In this document: one piece after another, positions 25,910-34,938 of the stretch
Numbering within the stretch: the first letter of the stretch is position 1
How the letters are laid out: the number at the start of each line of letters is the position of its first letter
NCBI GenBank assembly: GCA_027492035.1
Contig: JAOZFT010000032.1
Coordinates: 1-64,000, forward strand
Reading direction: 5' to 3'
DNA length: 64,000 nt
Source: Thermoproteota archaeon
GTDB lineage: Archaea > Korarchaeota > JAOZGF01 > JAOZFZ01
Made by a program: the position numbers and the translations under genes
The notes under the pieces: model-generated
What the model was told of the DNA's origin: nothing
Databases searched by the model: none
Seen by the model: the letters and a program-made list of their open reading frames with translations, nothing else

Positions 25910-26851
25910 ATGGGTTTGGTTGAAGACATGCTTAAAGGAGATAAGAGAGCCCTCTCTAGAGTCATTACTTTAGTGGAAAACAACTCTCAAAATTGTGAAG
26001 AGATACTCTCCAAACTTTACCCTCACACAGGTAACTCCCAAATCATAGGGGTTACCGGTCCACCTGGAAGTGGTAAATCTACTTTAATTAATCACTTAGT
26101 AAGAGAATTTGTGAGGAAGGGATATAAAGTAGGAGTTCTTGCAATTGATCCTTCAAGTGAATTCACGGGAGGGGCCTTGCTTGGTGACAGAATAAGGATG
26201 CTGGAAGTTTCTTTAGACAGTAACGTGTTTATTAGGAGTATGGGTACTAGAGGTACTCTTGGAGGTATTTCAAGAAAAACAAAGGAGGTTGTGAGGGTTT
26301 TAGAAGCATTTGGGAAAGATAAAATAATAATTGAAACCATAGGTGCTGGCCAAAGCGACATTGAAATAACTAGAACAGCCCACACGGTTATAGTTGTCTT
26401 AACCCCTGAAACTGGGGATGATGTCCAAGTTTTAAAGGCAGGAATAATGGAGATTGGAGACATATACGTGGTAAACAAGGCCGACATAGGGAATGCTGAG
26501 TTTATGGTTGAAGAAATAAAGGCTTTAATTGCCAGTAAATCCAGTAACGTAAGTAAAGAATGGACTGCCCCAGTTATTAAAGCTTCAGCTAAAAAGAAGG
26601 AAGGAATAAGAGAATTAGTTGAGCAGGTAGAGAAACATTGGAATTACCTTAAAGTTTCAGGTGAAATTAATAAACTAGAGGAAAGAAGAGTTAAAAATGA
26701 AGTAGTAGATACTTTAAACAGGAAAATCTCAAATTACCTACTTTCTAAACTGGAATCTGAATTCGGTAAAGAAATTTTTGATGAGATTTTAAAACGGAAA
26801 GAATCCCCTTACTCTGTAGTTAATCGTTTAATAAAGAAATTTCTTTGTTAA
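25910..26851 (+). CDS. meaB: MeaB/ArgK-type GTPase, acyl-CoA mutase chaperone
   Basis: 313 residues. P-loop GVTGPPGSGKSTLINHL, LAIDPSSEFTGGALLGDRIRM, the Mg/Asp motif, IIETIGAGQSDIEI, TPETGDDVQVLKAGIMEI and VNKAD for guanine recognition are all hallmarks of MeaB. It gates loading and repair of adenosylcobalamin on MCM or ICM. It lies 21 bp after the B12 subunit gene and directly before the first mutase gene. In bacterial IcmF the same domain is fused to isobutyryl-CoA mutase; here it is free. Confidence 0.94.
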   Translation: MGLVEDMLKGDKRALSRVITLVENNSQNCEEILSKLYPHTGNSQIIGVTGPPGSGKSTLINHLVREFVRKGYKVGVLAIDPSSEFTGGALLGDRIRMLEVSLDSNVFIRSMGTRGTLGGISRKTKEVVRVLEAFGKDKIIIETIGAGQSDIEITRTAHTVIVVLTPETGDDVQVLKAGIMEIGDIYVVNKADIGNAEFMVEEIKALIASKSSNVSKEWTAPVIKASAKKKEGIRELVEQVEKHWNYLKVSGEINKLEERRVKNEVVDTLNRKISNYLLSKLESEFGKEIFDEILKRKESPYSVVNRLIKKFLC

Positions 26852-26893
26852 ATTTTAGACAATTAATAAGTTAAATTTGCCTTTTTTCTCAAA

Positions 26894-28591
26894 ATGTGTA
26901 GGGGAATAAACTTGTTTAATTCCAAAAAAATTGATGAAATGAAAAAGAGCATAGACAAGTGGGAAAAAACTACTTTAGAAGAATCCTTGAAGCTTAAAAG
27001 TGAGAGGAAAAAGGAATTCTTCACTTCTTCAAACATAGTGGTTAAAAGGGTTTATACTCCCCTAGATATTGCAAACAAAGACTATCTAAAGGAAATAGGT
27101 TTACCTGGAGAATACCCTTTCACAAGAGGGATTCATGCCACCATGTACAGGGCCAGAATATGGACAATGAGGCAGTTTGCAGGTTTTGGAACAGCCGAAC
27201 AAACGAATAAAAGATTTAAATACCTACTTCAACATGGAGAGACAGGTTTAAGTGTAGCTTTTGATTTTCCAACTTTGTGCGGGTACGATTCAGATGATTT
27301 AATGTCTAAGGGGGAAGTTGGAGCTTGTGGAGTAGCAGTTGACACTTTGAAAGACATGGAAATACTGTTTGAAGGGATTCCCTTAAATAAAGTAACTACA
27401 AGTATGACTATTAACGGCCCTGCAGCAACTATTTGGTCCATGTACATAGTTACTGCTGAAAAACAAGGTGCAAAAAAGGAAGAACTCGGCGGCACAATCC
27501 AAAATGATATCTTAAAGGAGTATATGGCACAAAAGTCATTTATCTTTCCTCCTGAGCCCTCGCTTAAACTGGTGGTTGACACAATAGAGTATGCTTCAAA
27601 ATACCTACCTAAATGGAACCCTATAAGTATTAGCGGCTACCATATAAGGGAAGCTGGAGCTAACGCTGTTCAAGAATTAGCTTTCACTTTAGCTGATGGA
27701 TTAACATATGTTGAAGCCACTTTGGAGAGAGGTTTAAAAGTTGATGACTTCGCTCCACGCTTATCTTTCTTTTTCGCTTGCCACAATAACTTCTTTGAAG
27801 AAATAGCTAAGTTCAGGGCTGCAAGAAGGATATGGGCTAGAGAAATGAAGGAAAGATTTCAAGCCAAGAAGAAAAGAAGTTTATGGTTAAGGTTTCATAC
27901 CCAAACCTCAGGTTGCACATTAACAGCCCAACAACCTTACAACAACATAGTAAGGGTTGCTATTCAAGCTTTGGCTGCTGTGCTTGGGGGTACTCAAAGT
28001 TTACACACTAACAGCATGGATGAAGCATTAAGTTTACCTACTGAATTCGCTGTAAGAATAGCTTTGAGAACGCAGCAAATAATAGCCCATGAATCAGGCG
28101 TAACTGATACAATAGATCCGTTAGGGGGGTCATATTATGTTGAATGGTTAACTGATAAAATGGAGGAGGAATGTTACAAATACTTTGACAAAATAGATAA
28201 GCTAGGAGGGGTTGTGGAGGGAATAAAAAGAGGGTTTTTCCAAAAAGAAATTGCTAATTCAGCTCATAAGTATCAAGAAGGTATAGATAAAGGGGAGATA
28301 ATAGTGGTTGGTGTTAACGGCTACGCAACTGAAGAATTAATGCCTGTTCCCATTTTCAGAATTGAGCCAGAAGTTGAAAAGAAACAAATTGAAAGGTTAA
28401 AAAGGGTTAAAATGGAAAGAAATAGTAAGAAGGTTGAGGAAGCTATTGATCAACTTAAAAAAGCCGCTGAAAAAGAAGAAAACCTTATGCCTTACATAAT
28501 AAATGCAGTGAAAGAGTATGCAACCTTGGGAGAAATCACTAAAGCTTTAAAAGAAATTTATGGAGAATATCATGAACTACTAATTTACTGA
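26894..28591 (+). CDS. Acyl-CoA mutase large subunit, isobutyryl-CoA mutase type
   Basis: 565 residues with the TIM-barrel substrate domain only. It carries the family landmarks ([60 protein letters not shown]). Known specificity positions, in Propionibacterium MutB numbering, are Tyr89 and Arg207 for methylmalonyl-CoA. Here they read Phe (RQF) and Gln (MAQK), the pair known for isobutyryl-CoA mutase. The Tyr75 position (GPYATMY in MCM) is His (GIHATMY). The catalytic His of SGYH is kept. It should interconvert n-butyryl-CoA and isobutyryl-CoA or a related unbranched/branched pair (inference). A TTG at 26912 behind AGGGGA is an alternative start. Confidence 0.88.
   Translation: MCRGINLFNSKKIDEMKKSIDKWEKTTLEESLKLKSERKKEFFTSSNIVVKRVYTPLDIANKDYLKEIGLPGEYPFTRGIHATMYRARIWTMRQFAGFGTAEQTNKRFKYLLQHGETGLSVAFDFPTLCGYDSDDLMSKGEVGACGVAVDTLKDMEILFEGIPLNKVTTSMTINGPAATIWSMYIVTAEKQGAKKEELGGTIQNDILKEYMAQKSFIFPPEPSLKLVVDTIEYASKYLPKWNPISISGYHIREAGANAVQELAFTLADGLTYVEATLERGLKVDDFAPRLSFFFACHNNFFEEIAKFRAARRIWAREMKERFQAKKKRSLWLRFHTQTSGCTLTAQQPYNNIVRVAIQALAAVLGGTQSLHTNSMDEALSLPTEFAVRIALRTQQIIAHESGVTDTIDPLGGSYYVEWLTDKMEEECYKYFDKIDKLGGVVEGIKRGFFQKEIANSAHKYQEGIDKGEIIVVGVNGYATEELMPVPIFRIEPEVEKKQIERLKRVKMERNSKKVEEAIDQLKKAAEKEENLMPYIINAVKEYATLGEITKALKEIYGEYHELLIY
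27964..28026 (+). repeat. 63-nt perfect repeat shared with the second mutase gene, copy 1
   Basis: This stretch is identical, base for base including third codon positions, to 32418-32480 in the paralogous mutase gene. It encodes the [21 protein letters not shown] region. A second tract (27767-27829 against 32221-32283) differs at one base only. The flanking sequence is much more diverged. Confidence 0.9.
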
Positions 28592-28998
28592 ATTAGGAAT
28601 TCTGCACTCTAATAAACTAATTTTTTAGGCCATGTTCCGCATACTGCATAACTTCACTGTTTTTTGGTTCAGTTTTTCTTTATAATTCCCTCTGCAGCAG
28701 ATAAATTTATAGTGAAGCGTCATAGAACTTGTATTTAGGTTTCAGGTTTTCTTTAAGCCCTTTTTTCTGGCGTTATTAACATCTTCATATTTAGCCAATT
28801 CATAACTTAGAACCTTCAGTCTTGACCAGCTTCTTCAAAATAAATACTACATTTTTGGGAAACTTCCACAACTTTAAATCTACTTCTCTTGCTTTATTTG
28901 ACCCGGTGTAGGAAAATTGTTTTAAGGAGAGTTTTAACTGGTAGGAACTTATCTTGGAATATAAAAACGTTCATTTATAATATCTTTAAGTTTTTTAA
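28592..28998. other. Intergenic region without a recognisable gene
   Basis: 407 bp between the first mutase gene and the cobalamin adenosyltransferase gene. No ORF, tRNA or known cobalamin-riboswitch core was recognised. Near the right end TTTATAA (28974-28980) lies about 22 bases before ATG 28999 and may be the TATA box of a leaderless transcript. Confidence 0.4.
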
Positions 28999-29580
28999 AT
29001 GAACAAAATGGAATTGATCAACATAAAGATTTTTTGCGGGTGTAGTGGAGTGAAGAAACTTAAGAAGGGCCTTGTCCAAGTTTATACAGGTAACGGTAAA
29101 GGTAAAACAACCGCTGCTTTAGGTTTGGCTTTAAGGGCTTTAGGTCACGGTTACAGGGTTTGTATGGTTCAATTTATGAAAGGTGGGATAAGGTACGGTG
29201 AAATAGAGATTGCTAAAAAACTTGACAATTTTGAGGTTAAGAGTTTTGGGAGGCCTGAATTTGTAGATAAAAACAATCCAGAAGAAATAGATATAAAATT
29301 AGCCCATGAAGCTTTAAACTACGCCTCTGAAATAATTAAATCTAGGAAATGTGACATAGTGATCCTAGATGAAATTAATGTCGCCCTCGAGTGGAAACTC
29401 ATAAAGCTAGGTGATGTCCTAGATATATTAAAAAGTAAACCTGAAGATGTAGAAATTATTTTGACAGGTAGATACGCCCCTAAAGAAATAATTAACTTAG
29501 CTGATTTAGTTACTGAAATGAAAGAAATTAAACATCCTTACCAAAAGGGTGTAAAGGCTAGGGAAGGGATAGAGTTTTAG
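28999..29580 (+). CDS. cobA: Cob(I)alamin adenosyltransferase, CobA/BtuR type
   Basis: 193 residues. It has LVQVYTGNGKGKTTAALGLALRALGHG (P-loop form of the CobA family), VCMVQFMKGG, IVILDEINVAL and TGRYAPKEIINLADLVTEM, all diagnostic. It makes adenosylcobalamin, the cofactor of the flanking mutases, and so serves this island directly. The first 19 residues (with Cys-Gly-Cys) precede the usual N-terminus. A GTG at 29050 would give a family-length protein, while the TATA spacing favours ATG 28999 as a leaderless start. Confidence 0.93.
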   Translation: MNKMELINIKIFCGCSGVKKLKKGLVQVYTGNGKGKTTAALGLALRALGHGYRVCMVQFMKGGIRYGEIEIAKKLDNFEVKSFGRPEFVDKNNPEEIDIKLAHEALNYASEIIKSRKCDIVILDEINVALEWKLIKLGDVLDILKSKPEDVEIILTGRYAPKEIINLADLVTEMKEIKHPYQKGVKAREGIEF

Positions 29581-29625
29581 AGGGAGAAAGAAGCTTTCTT
29601 TAACCTCTTCAATCCATTTTCTTTG

Positions 29626-29976
29626 TCAAGTTGCTGGTTTGAATTTGAAACCATAAACTTCTTTACTGTCTATTTTTCTCAGAAAACCCCATACTGGCTT
29701 CATCTTCATTCCTATTTCGACATTTTCTGAAGTTAATTGCCCAGTTGCTCTAACCCCGTTTTCAAATTCAACAATGCCTAAAATTAAGGGTTTCTCTTCA
29801 ACTCCTTTAGGTGTAGCGTAAAGTTTGGTATAAGTTATTAGTTTGCATTTGTCACCTAGTTCGACTTTTTCGAATTCTCGAGAGTCACAGTTCATACACA
29901 CAGCATGTTTAGGGTAATATATCCTTCCGCAACGCTTACACCTGTATCCAATCATCCTCTTTTCTGTTTCATTCAT
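29626..29976 (-). CDS. DUF35 zinc-ribbon/OB-fold protein (thiolase partner)
   Basis: 116 residues. A four-Cys zinc ribbon (CKRC and CMNC, spaced 13 residues) is followed by an OB fold (TYTKLYATPKG; LILGIVEFENGVRATGQL). This is the DUF35 architecture that forms tight complexes with SCP2-type thiolases, for example in the archaeal thiolase/HMG-CoA synthase complex and in steroid-degrading Ltp2-ChsH2 aldolase. It starts 3 bp after the thiolase-like gene, so the two are co-translated. It convergently faces cobA. Confidence 0.9.
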   Translation of the reverse strand: MNETEKRMIGYRCKRCGRIYYPKHAVCMNCDSREFEKVELGDKCKLITYTKLYATPKGVEEKPLILGIVEFENGVRATGQLTSENVEIGMKMKPVWGFLRKIDSKEVYGFKFKPAT

Positions 29977-29979
29977 TTC

Positions 29980-31164
29980 TTAATCCCCTCTTTTTAAAAC
30001 GAAAGCTACAACGTTACTTCCGAAACTGAAAAAGTTACAGGAGAAACCTATTTCAGCGTTTTCAACCTGCCTTTCCCCAGCTTCGTTTCTAAGCTGCCAG
30101 ACTAACTCCACTATTTGTGCAGCCCCTGTAGCTCCTACAGGATGGCCTCGTGCTTTCAATCCACCCGAGGGGTTAATTGGTATTTTTCCACCTATTTCTG
30201 TTAACCCTTCTTCTAAGGCCTTATGTCCTTCTCCCTTTTTAAAGAAACCAGCTTCTTCGCTTTCAGCTATTTCAAGTATGGTGAATGCGTCATGCAGCTC
30301 AGCTACATCTACATCTTTAGGTTCAACCTTAGCTATTTCAAATGCTTTCTTAGCTGCTATTCTTAAAGATTTAATTTCTGTCGGATCCTCTCTTTCGTGG
30401 ACAGCTTGAACCTCTGTAGCCTGGCCAAAACCTATTATTTCAACAGGTGTGTCAATGTATTTCTTTGCTTCCTCTAATGGGCATAGAATAACTGAGGCTG
30501 CGCCGTCACTTACGGGGCAGCAATCATAAAGTCTTAGGGGGTCAGCTATAACTGGGTTTTTTATTCCGGATTTTTCAGGGTATAGTATGTCGTCAACAGT
30601 TACTGCTTTATGTATGTGTGCATAAGGGTTTTTTAAAGCATTTTTATGGTTTTTTGCTGCAACCATTGCTAAATGTTTCCTTTCTACACCGTATTTATGC
30701 ATGTAAAGCCTGGTAAACATTCCAGCTAAAGAAGGTAATGTTACTCCTTGTGCATATTCAGCTTCAGGATGAGTCATGGTAGCTATGAAATCAGTGATTT
30801 CATTTCCAGTTGTAACCCTCATTTTTTCACCTGCAGCCACTAATACTTTGTCAAAATAACCTGAAGCCACTGCCAAAAAACCATTTTTTATGGCTGAAGA
30901 ACCTGAAGCAGTTCCGTTCTGTACGGTGTCAACAGCTGCTGGTAAAAGGTTTAAGTTGGCTGTTAAAGCTGTAGCTAAACCTGTTTGGTGATTAAGCAAT
31001 AAACTACCCATGTTTCCCACATAAACAGCATCTATTTGTTTATTGTCTAAGTTTGAGTCATCTAAAGCTTTTAAAGAAGCTTCAGTTAAAAGATCCATCA
31101 AGGTTGCATTTTCGTGTTTACCGAATTTAGTCATGCCGCACCCAATTATTGCCACTTTCCTCAT
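29980..31164 (-). CDS. SCP2-type thiolase-like enzyme with Thr at the nucleophile position
   Basis: About 394 residues from ATG 31164 (GAGGT eight bases upstream). The in-frame start at 31215 would add 17 residues. It has the thiolase frame: KVAIIGCGMTKFG, AELHDAFTILE (conserved His), NPSGGLKARGHPVGATGAAQ (conserved His). The nucleophile site, normally ACASG, reads NGTASG, and the DNA confirms Thr. The last active-site segment (usually HNxGG) reads SCNFFSFGSN. Without Cys it is unlikely to be a normal thiolase. Cys-independent relatives with DUF35 partners act as retro-aldol lyases. The product is therefore left open. It neighbours the B12 mutases. Confidence 0.85.
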   Translation of the reverse strand: MRKVAIIGCGMTKFGKHENATLMDLLTEASLKALDDSNLDNKQIDAVYVGNMGSLLLNHQTGLATALTANLNLLPAAVDTVQNGTASGSSAIKNGFLAVASGYFDKVLVAAGEKMRVTTGNEITDFIATMTHPEAEYAQGVTLPSLAGMFTRLYMHKYGVERKHLAMVAAKNHKNALKNPYAHIHKAVTVDDILYPEKSGIKNPVIADPLRLYDCCPVSDGAASVILCPLEEAKKYIDTPVEIIGFGQATEVQAVHEREDPTEIKSLRIAAKKAFEIAKVEPKDVDVAELHDAFTILEIAESEEAGFFKKGEGHKALEEGLTEIGGKIPINPSGGLKARGHPVGATGAAQIVELVWQLRNEAGERQVENAEIGFSCNFFSFGSNVVAFVLKRGD

Positions 31165-31368
31165 TTTCTTTCTTACCTCCCAGGGAAATGGATAAGAATG
31201 GTCACTTACCTTCACTTTTTAAATTTTCCCTTTAATTCCTCCCTGTTTTGTTGGAATAGAAAACTTTTTTAAGTGAAGGGAAGAGAATTTCTTTGTTCAC
31301 TTATTTAACGCTCTGTTGTCACATTTTTTTCAATGAAGGTTTTTGGAGGCTTATAAAGGGTATAAATA

Positions 31369-33054
31369 ATGAATAGGAGCAATTTAGAAAAAATAAGTAA
31401 GGGCAAAAAGGAATGGGAGGAAAAACAATTGAAGAACCTTTTGAAGAAAGCACCTGAAAGAAAGAGTGTTTTCAAAAATTCCTCAGGAATAGAAGTGGGA
31501 AGGGTCTACACCCCCCTTGAGATCCAAGGTTTTGATTACTTAACCAAGTTAGGCTTCCCCGGCAGTTACCCTTACACTAGAGGCCCCTATGCAACAATGT
31601 ATAGAGGCAGGTTATGGACCATGAGGCAATACGCCGGCTTCGGAACAGCTGAAGAAACAAATAAACACTTCAAATACTTGCTGAGTCAGGGTCAGACAGG
31701 TTTAAGTGTAGCTTTCGACTTGCCTACACAGATAGGCTACGACTCTGATCACCCCTTAGCTAGAGGGGAAGTAGGGAGGGTGGGTGTAGCTGTTGATTCA
31801 TTAAAAGACATGGAAATACTATTTCAGGGGATTCCTCTGGACAAAGTAAGCACCTCAATGACAATTAATGCACCCGCCAATGTGTTATTGGCGATGTACT
31901 TAACCCTAGGGGAAATGCAAGGTATAAATAGATCTCTTTTAAGAGGAACTGTTCAGAACGACATATTGAAGGAATACATTGCTAGGGGAACCTACATCTT
32001 TCCTCCAACACCCTCACTGAAAATAGCTGTAGATGTTTTTGAATTTTGTTCGAAAGAAATGCCTAAATGGAACTTCATAAGCGTAAGTGGCTACCATATG
32101 AGAGAAGCTGGGGCTAATGCTGTTCAAGAATTAGCTTTCACTTTAGCTGATGGGTTAGCTTACATAAATGCTGCTTTAGAAAGAGGTTTAAAAATTGATG
32201 ACTTTGCTCCCAGGATCTCCTTCTTTTTCGCTTGCCACAATAACTTCTTCGAAGAAATAGCTAAGTTCAGGGCTGCAAGAAGGTTGTGGGCTGAAATTTT
32301 AAAGGAAAAGTATTCTCCAAAGAAAGAAAGATCCTTACTTATGAGGTTCCACACTCAAACCTCAGGTTGTACATTAACTGCTCAGCAGCCTATGAACAAT
32401 ATAATACGTGTAGCTTATCAAGCTTTGGCTGCTGTGCTTGGGGGTACTCAAAGTTTACACACTAACAGCATGGATGAAGCCCTATGTTTACCCAGTAAAC
32501 AATCAGTTAAGATTGCTTTAAGAACTCAACAAATCCTAGCTTATGAAACAGGCGTCTCTGACACTATAGACCCCTTAGGTGGATCCTATTACCTTGAATG
32601 GTTAACTGATGAATTAGAAGAAAAAGCTAGGAAGTATATTGATGAAATAGAGGAAATGGGGGGAATGGCGAAAGCTATTGAGAAAGGATTTATCCAGAAG
32701 GAAATACTTGAAACAGCTTATCACTACCAGAAAGAAATAGAGAAAGGAGAAACTGTAGTTGTGGGAGTGAATAAATTCAAGGAAGAAAGGGAAGAAATAA
32801 AAATTGAAATTTTCAACGTTTCAAAACTTGAAGAAACAGCTAAAATGCAAATTAAAAAACTTCAAATAGTTAAAAGAGAAAGGAATAAGTCTAAGGTTGA
32901 AGAGGCATTGTGTAAACTAGGTAAAGCGGCTGAAAAGAATGAAAACCTTGTACCTCCAATAATTGAGGCAGTTAAAGCTTATGCCACTTTAGGAGAAATA
33001 TGTGGTGTGTTAAGAAACATTTATGGGGAGTATAGAGCCCCAAATATTCTTTAA
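31369..33054 (+). CDS. Methylmalonyl-CoA mutase large subunit
   Basis: 561 residues, collinear with the first mutase. The specificity positions here are those of true methylmalonyl-CoA mutase: Tyr in RQYAGFG (MutB Tyr89) and Arg in YIARGTY (MutB Arg207), with GPYATMY retaining Tyr75. The [10 protein letters not shown] His is present. It interconverts methylmalonyl-CoA and succinyl-CoA with the separate B12 subunit encoded at 25.5 kb. The epimerase gene follows after 16 bp, so they form an operon. A propionyl-CoA carboxylase or methylmalonyl-CoA decarboxylase gene is not in the window. Confidence 0.93.
   Translation: MNRSNLEKISKGKKEWEEKQLKNLLKKAPERKSVFKNSSGIEVGRVYTPLEIQGFDYLTKLGFPGSYPYTRGPYATMYRGRLWTMRQYAGFGTAEETNKHFKYLLSQGQTGLSVAFDLPTQIGYDSDHPLARGEVGRVGVAVDSLKDMEILFQGIPLDKVSTSMTINAPANVLLAMYLTLGEMQGINRSLLRGTVQNDILKEYIARGTYIFPPTPSLKIAVDVFEFCSKEMPKWNFISVSGYHMREAGANAVQELAFTLADGLAYINAALERGLKIDDFAPRISFFFACHNNFFEEIAKFRAARRLWAEILKEKYSPKKERSLLMRFHTQTSGCTLTAQQPMNNIIRVAYQALAAVLGGTQSLHTNSMDEALCLPSKQSVKIALRTQQILAYETGVSDTIDPLGGSYYLEWLTDELEEKARKYIDEIEEMGGMAKAIEKGFIQKEILETAYHYQKEIEKGETVVVGVNKFKEEREEIKIEIFNVSKLEETAKMQIKKLQIVKRERNKSKVEEALCKLGKAAEKNENLVPPIIEAVKAYATLGEICGVLRNIYGEYRAPNIL
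32418..32480 (+). repeat. 63-nt perfect repeat shared with the first mutase gene, copy 2
   Basis: Partner of 27964-28026. Both copies are in frame and in the same orientation, about 4.4 kb apart. Confidence 0.9.
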
Positions 33055-33070
33055 AAAAGGGTGAAAGATA

Positions 33071-33469
33071 ATGTTTAAGAAGATAGACCATATTGGAATA
33101 GCTGTCAAAGACCTTGAAGAAACCATGAAAAAATTTAAGGATGTTTACGGTTTAGAACTGCATAAAGTAAGGGAAGTGAAGGATCAAAAAGTGAAAATTG
33201 CAGTTTTTAAAATAGGTGAAACCAAAATAGAACTTCTTGAACCAACCGAAGAAGAAAGTGCAGTTGGAAGATTTATTCGAAAAAGAGGGGAAGGTTTCCA
33301 TCACATAGCTTTTCAAGTTGAAGATTTAGGATCTACATTGGAAAAAATTGAGGGGGCAGGCATAAAAACAGTGACTGATAAGCCGACTTTAGGCTACGAA
33401 AACCACAAAATCATTTTCTTGCATCCAAAAACAACTAACGGCGTATTAATAGAACTTGTGGAAAAGTAA
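33071..33469 (+). CDS. mce: Methylmalonyl-CoA epimerase
   Basis: 132 residues. It has a two-repeat glyoxalase-fold (VOC) protein pattern: KIDHIGIAVKDLEETMKKF, EGFHHIAFQVED and a final VLIELVEK, with the metal-binding His and Glu residues in place. It converts (S)- to (R)-methylmalonyl-CoA so that the mutase can use it. It is translationally close to the mutase gene upstream and is followed by a 140-bp gap before the DUF1116 gene. Confidence 0.94.
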   Translation: MFKKIDHIGIAVKDLEETMKKFKDVYGLELHKVREVKDQKVKIAVFKIGETKIELLEPTEEESAVGRFIRKRGEGFHHIAFQVEDLGSTLEKIEGAGIKTVTDKPTLGYENHKIIFLHPKTTNGVLIELVEK

Positions 33470-33609
33470 AAAACTAAGTATTCTTCCTAAATTCTTTTCC
33501 TTACCTTTTAAAGTGGGTTTTTCCTTTAATTCAATATTAAGAAAAACTTTTAAAAAAGAAGATATGAAAACAGGTTATTCATTTAACTAGGAAAAAAAGG
33601 TGATCTGTA

Positions 33610-34884
33610 TTGGCTTCTTCAAGCATTAAGGAAGAGATAGAAAAGGCAAATCAGGAATCTGTTACAAGAATGATGGAGTCAGATCCACTGTGGGTCGATA
33701 TAGGATTTGCTAAGAAAGTAATTCCGGGAATGAAGGATTATAAACTGATACATGCAGGTCCCCCAATTGAATGGGAAAGAATGAGCGGACCCATGAGAGG
33801 GGCAATAATAGGTGCTATACTCTACGAAAAGTGGGCTGAAACACCTAAAGAAGCTGAGGAATTAGCTAAGTCAGGTAAAGTTAGTTTCGAACCTAACCAT
33901 CACTATAACGCAGTAGGTCCCATGAGCGGGGTTATTTCCCCAACTATGCCAGCAATTGTTCTGAAAGATAAAAAGTATGGGAACCAAACCTATTCTCTCC
34001 TTAATGAAGGAATAGGGAAAGTGCTCCGTTACGGCGGCTACGACAAGGAAGTAATAGATAGGTTAAACTGGATAAGAGACGTCTTAGGCCCAGTTTTAGA
34101 AGCTACAATAAAGGAAGTAAAGAAGGAGAAGGAAGGTGTAGCTTTAAAACCAATTATGTCGCAGGCTCTCCACATGGGTGACGAATGCCATAACAGACAT
34201 GTAGCTGCTACTTCTCTCTTCCTGAGGGAAATAATTCCTTACATGATGCAGACAAGGTTAGACAAGAAAGACCTAATTGATGCATACAACTTCATGAACA
34301 AAAATAACTTCACTTTCCTAGGGTTCGCTATGGCTGCAGCTAAGGCAATGACTTTAGCAGCTCACAATATTAAGTACAGTACAATAGTGACTGTCATGAG
34401 TAGGAACGGTACAGACATAGGTATTTGGGTTAGTGGTTTAGGTAATGAATGGTTCACTGCACCAGCTCCTGTACCTAAGGGTGTTTGGTTCCCAGGGTTC
34501 AGTGAGAAAGATGCTAACCCTGATCTAGGAGACAGCGCCATAATGGAAACAGCTGGTATAGGAGGATTTGCTATGGCGGCAGCACCCGCGATTGTAGCCT
34601 GGGTTGGAGGATCTGTTTCCTTCGCTGTTGAAAACACTAAAAAGATGCAAGAAATCTGTTACACCAAACATAAATACTTCACCATACCCTATCTTGAATT
34701 TGAAGGAACCCCTACAGGCGTAGATATAAGAAAGGTTGTGAAGACAGGGATAACTCCAACTATAAACACAGGCATTGCTCACAAGGAAGCAGGAATAGGT
34801 CAAGTGGGGGCAGGAATTGTGAAATTCCCAATGAAGATGTTTAAAGATGCGTTAAAAGCCTTTGCAGAAAAATATGGGTTATAA
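33610..34884 (+). CDS. allG: DUF1116 protein, AllG/YlbE-like oxamate carbamoyltransferase subunit
   Basis: 424 residues. The start is TTG 33610 behind GGTGA. It opens with ANQESVTRMMESDPLWVDI and VIPGMKDYKLIHAGPPIEW, then has LHMGDECHNRHVAAT, VTVMSRNGTDIGIWVSG and FTAPAPVPKG, the conserved stretches of the DUF1116 family. In E. coli the homologue works with FdrA (AllF) and YlbF (AllH) as oxamate carbamoyltransferase: oxalurate plus phosphate gives oxamate plus carbamoyl phosphate. All partner genes are within 9 kb here. The gene is followed after 54 bp by the DUF2877 partner. Confidence 0.9.
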   Translation: MASSSIKEEIEKANQESVTRMMESDPLWVDIGFAKKVIPGMKDYKLIHAGPPIEWERMSGPMRGAIIGAILYEKWAETPKEAEELAKSGKVSFEPNHHYNAVGPMSGVISPTMPAIVLKDKKYGNQTYSLLNEGIGKVLRYGGYDKEVIDRLNWIRDVLGPVLEATIKEVKKEKEGVALKPIMSQALHMGDECHNRHVAATSLFLREIIPYMMQTRLDKKDLIDAYNFMNKNNFTFLGFAMAAAKAMTLAAHNIKYSTIVTVMSRNGTDIGIWVSGLGNEWFTAPAPVPKGVWFPGFSEKDANPDLGDSAIMETAGIGGFAMAAAPAIVAWVGGSVSFAVENTKKMQEICYTKHKYFTIPYLEFEGTPTGVDIRKVVKTGITPTINTGIAHKEAGIGQVGAGIVKFPMKMFKDALKAFAEKYGL

Positions 34885-34938
34885 AACCCATCCCTTATTC
34901 TTTTTTGCCTACAAAAATATGCGAAAGACCGATTTTTG

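Noticed and set aside
28592-28998. Cobalamin riboswitch or tRNA before the adenosyltransferase gene
   Set aside because: I found no B12-box-like core and no cloverleaf with a plausible anticodon arm.
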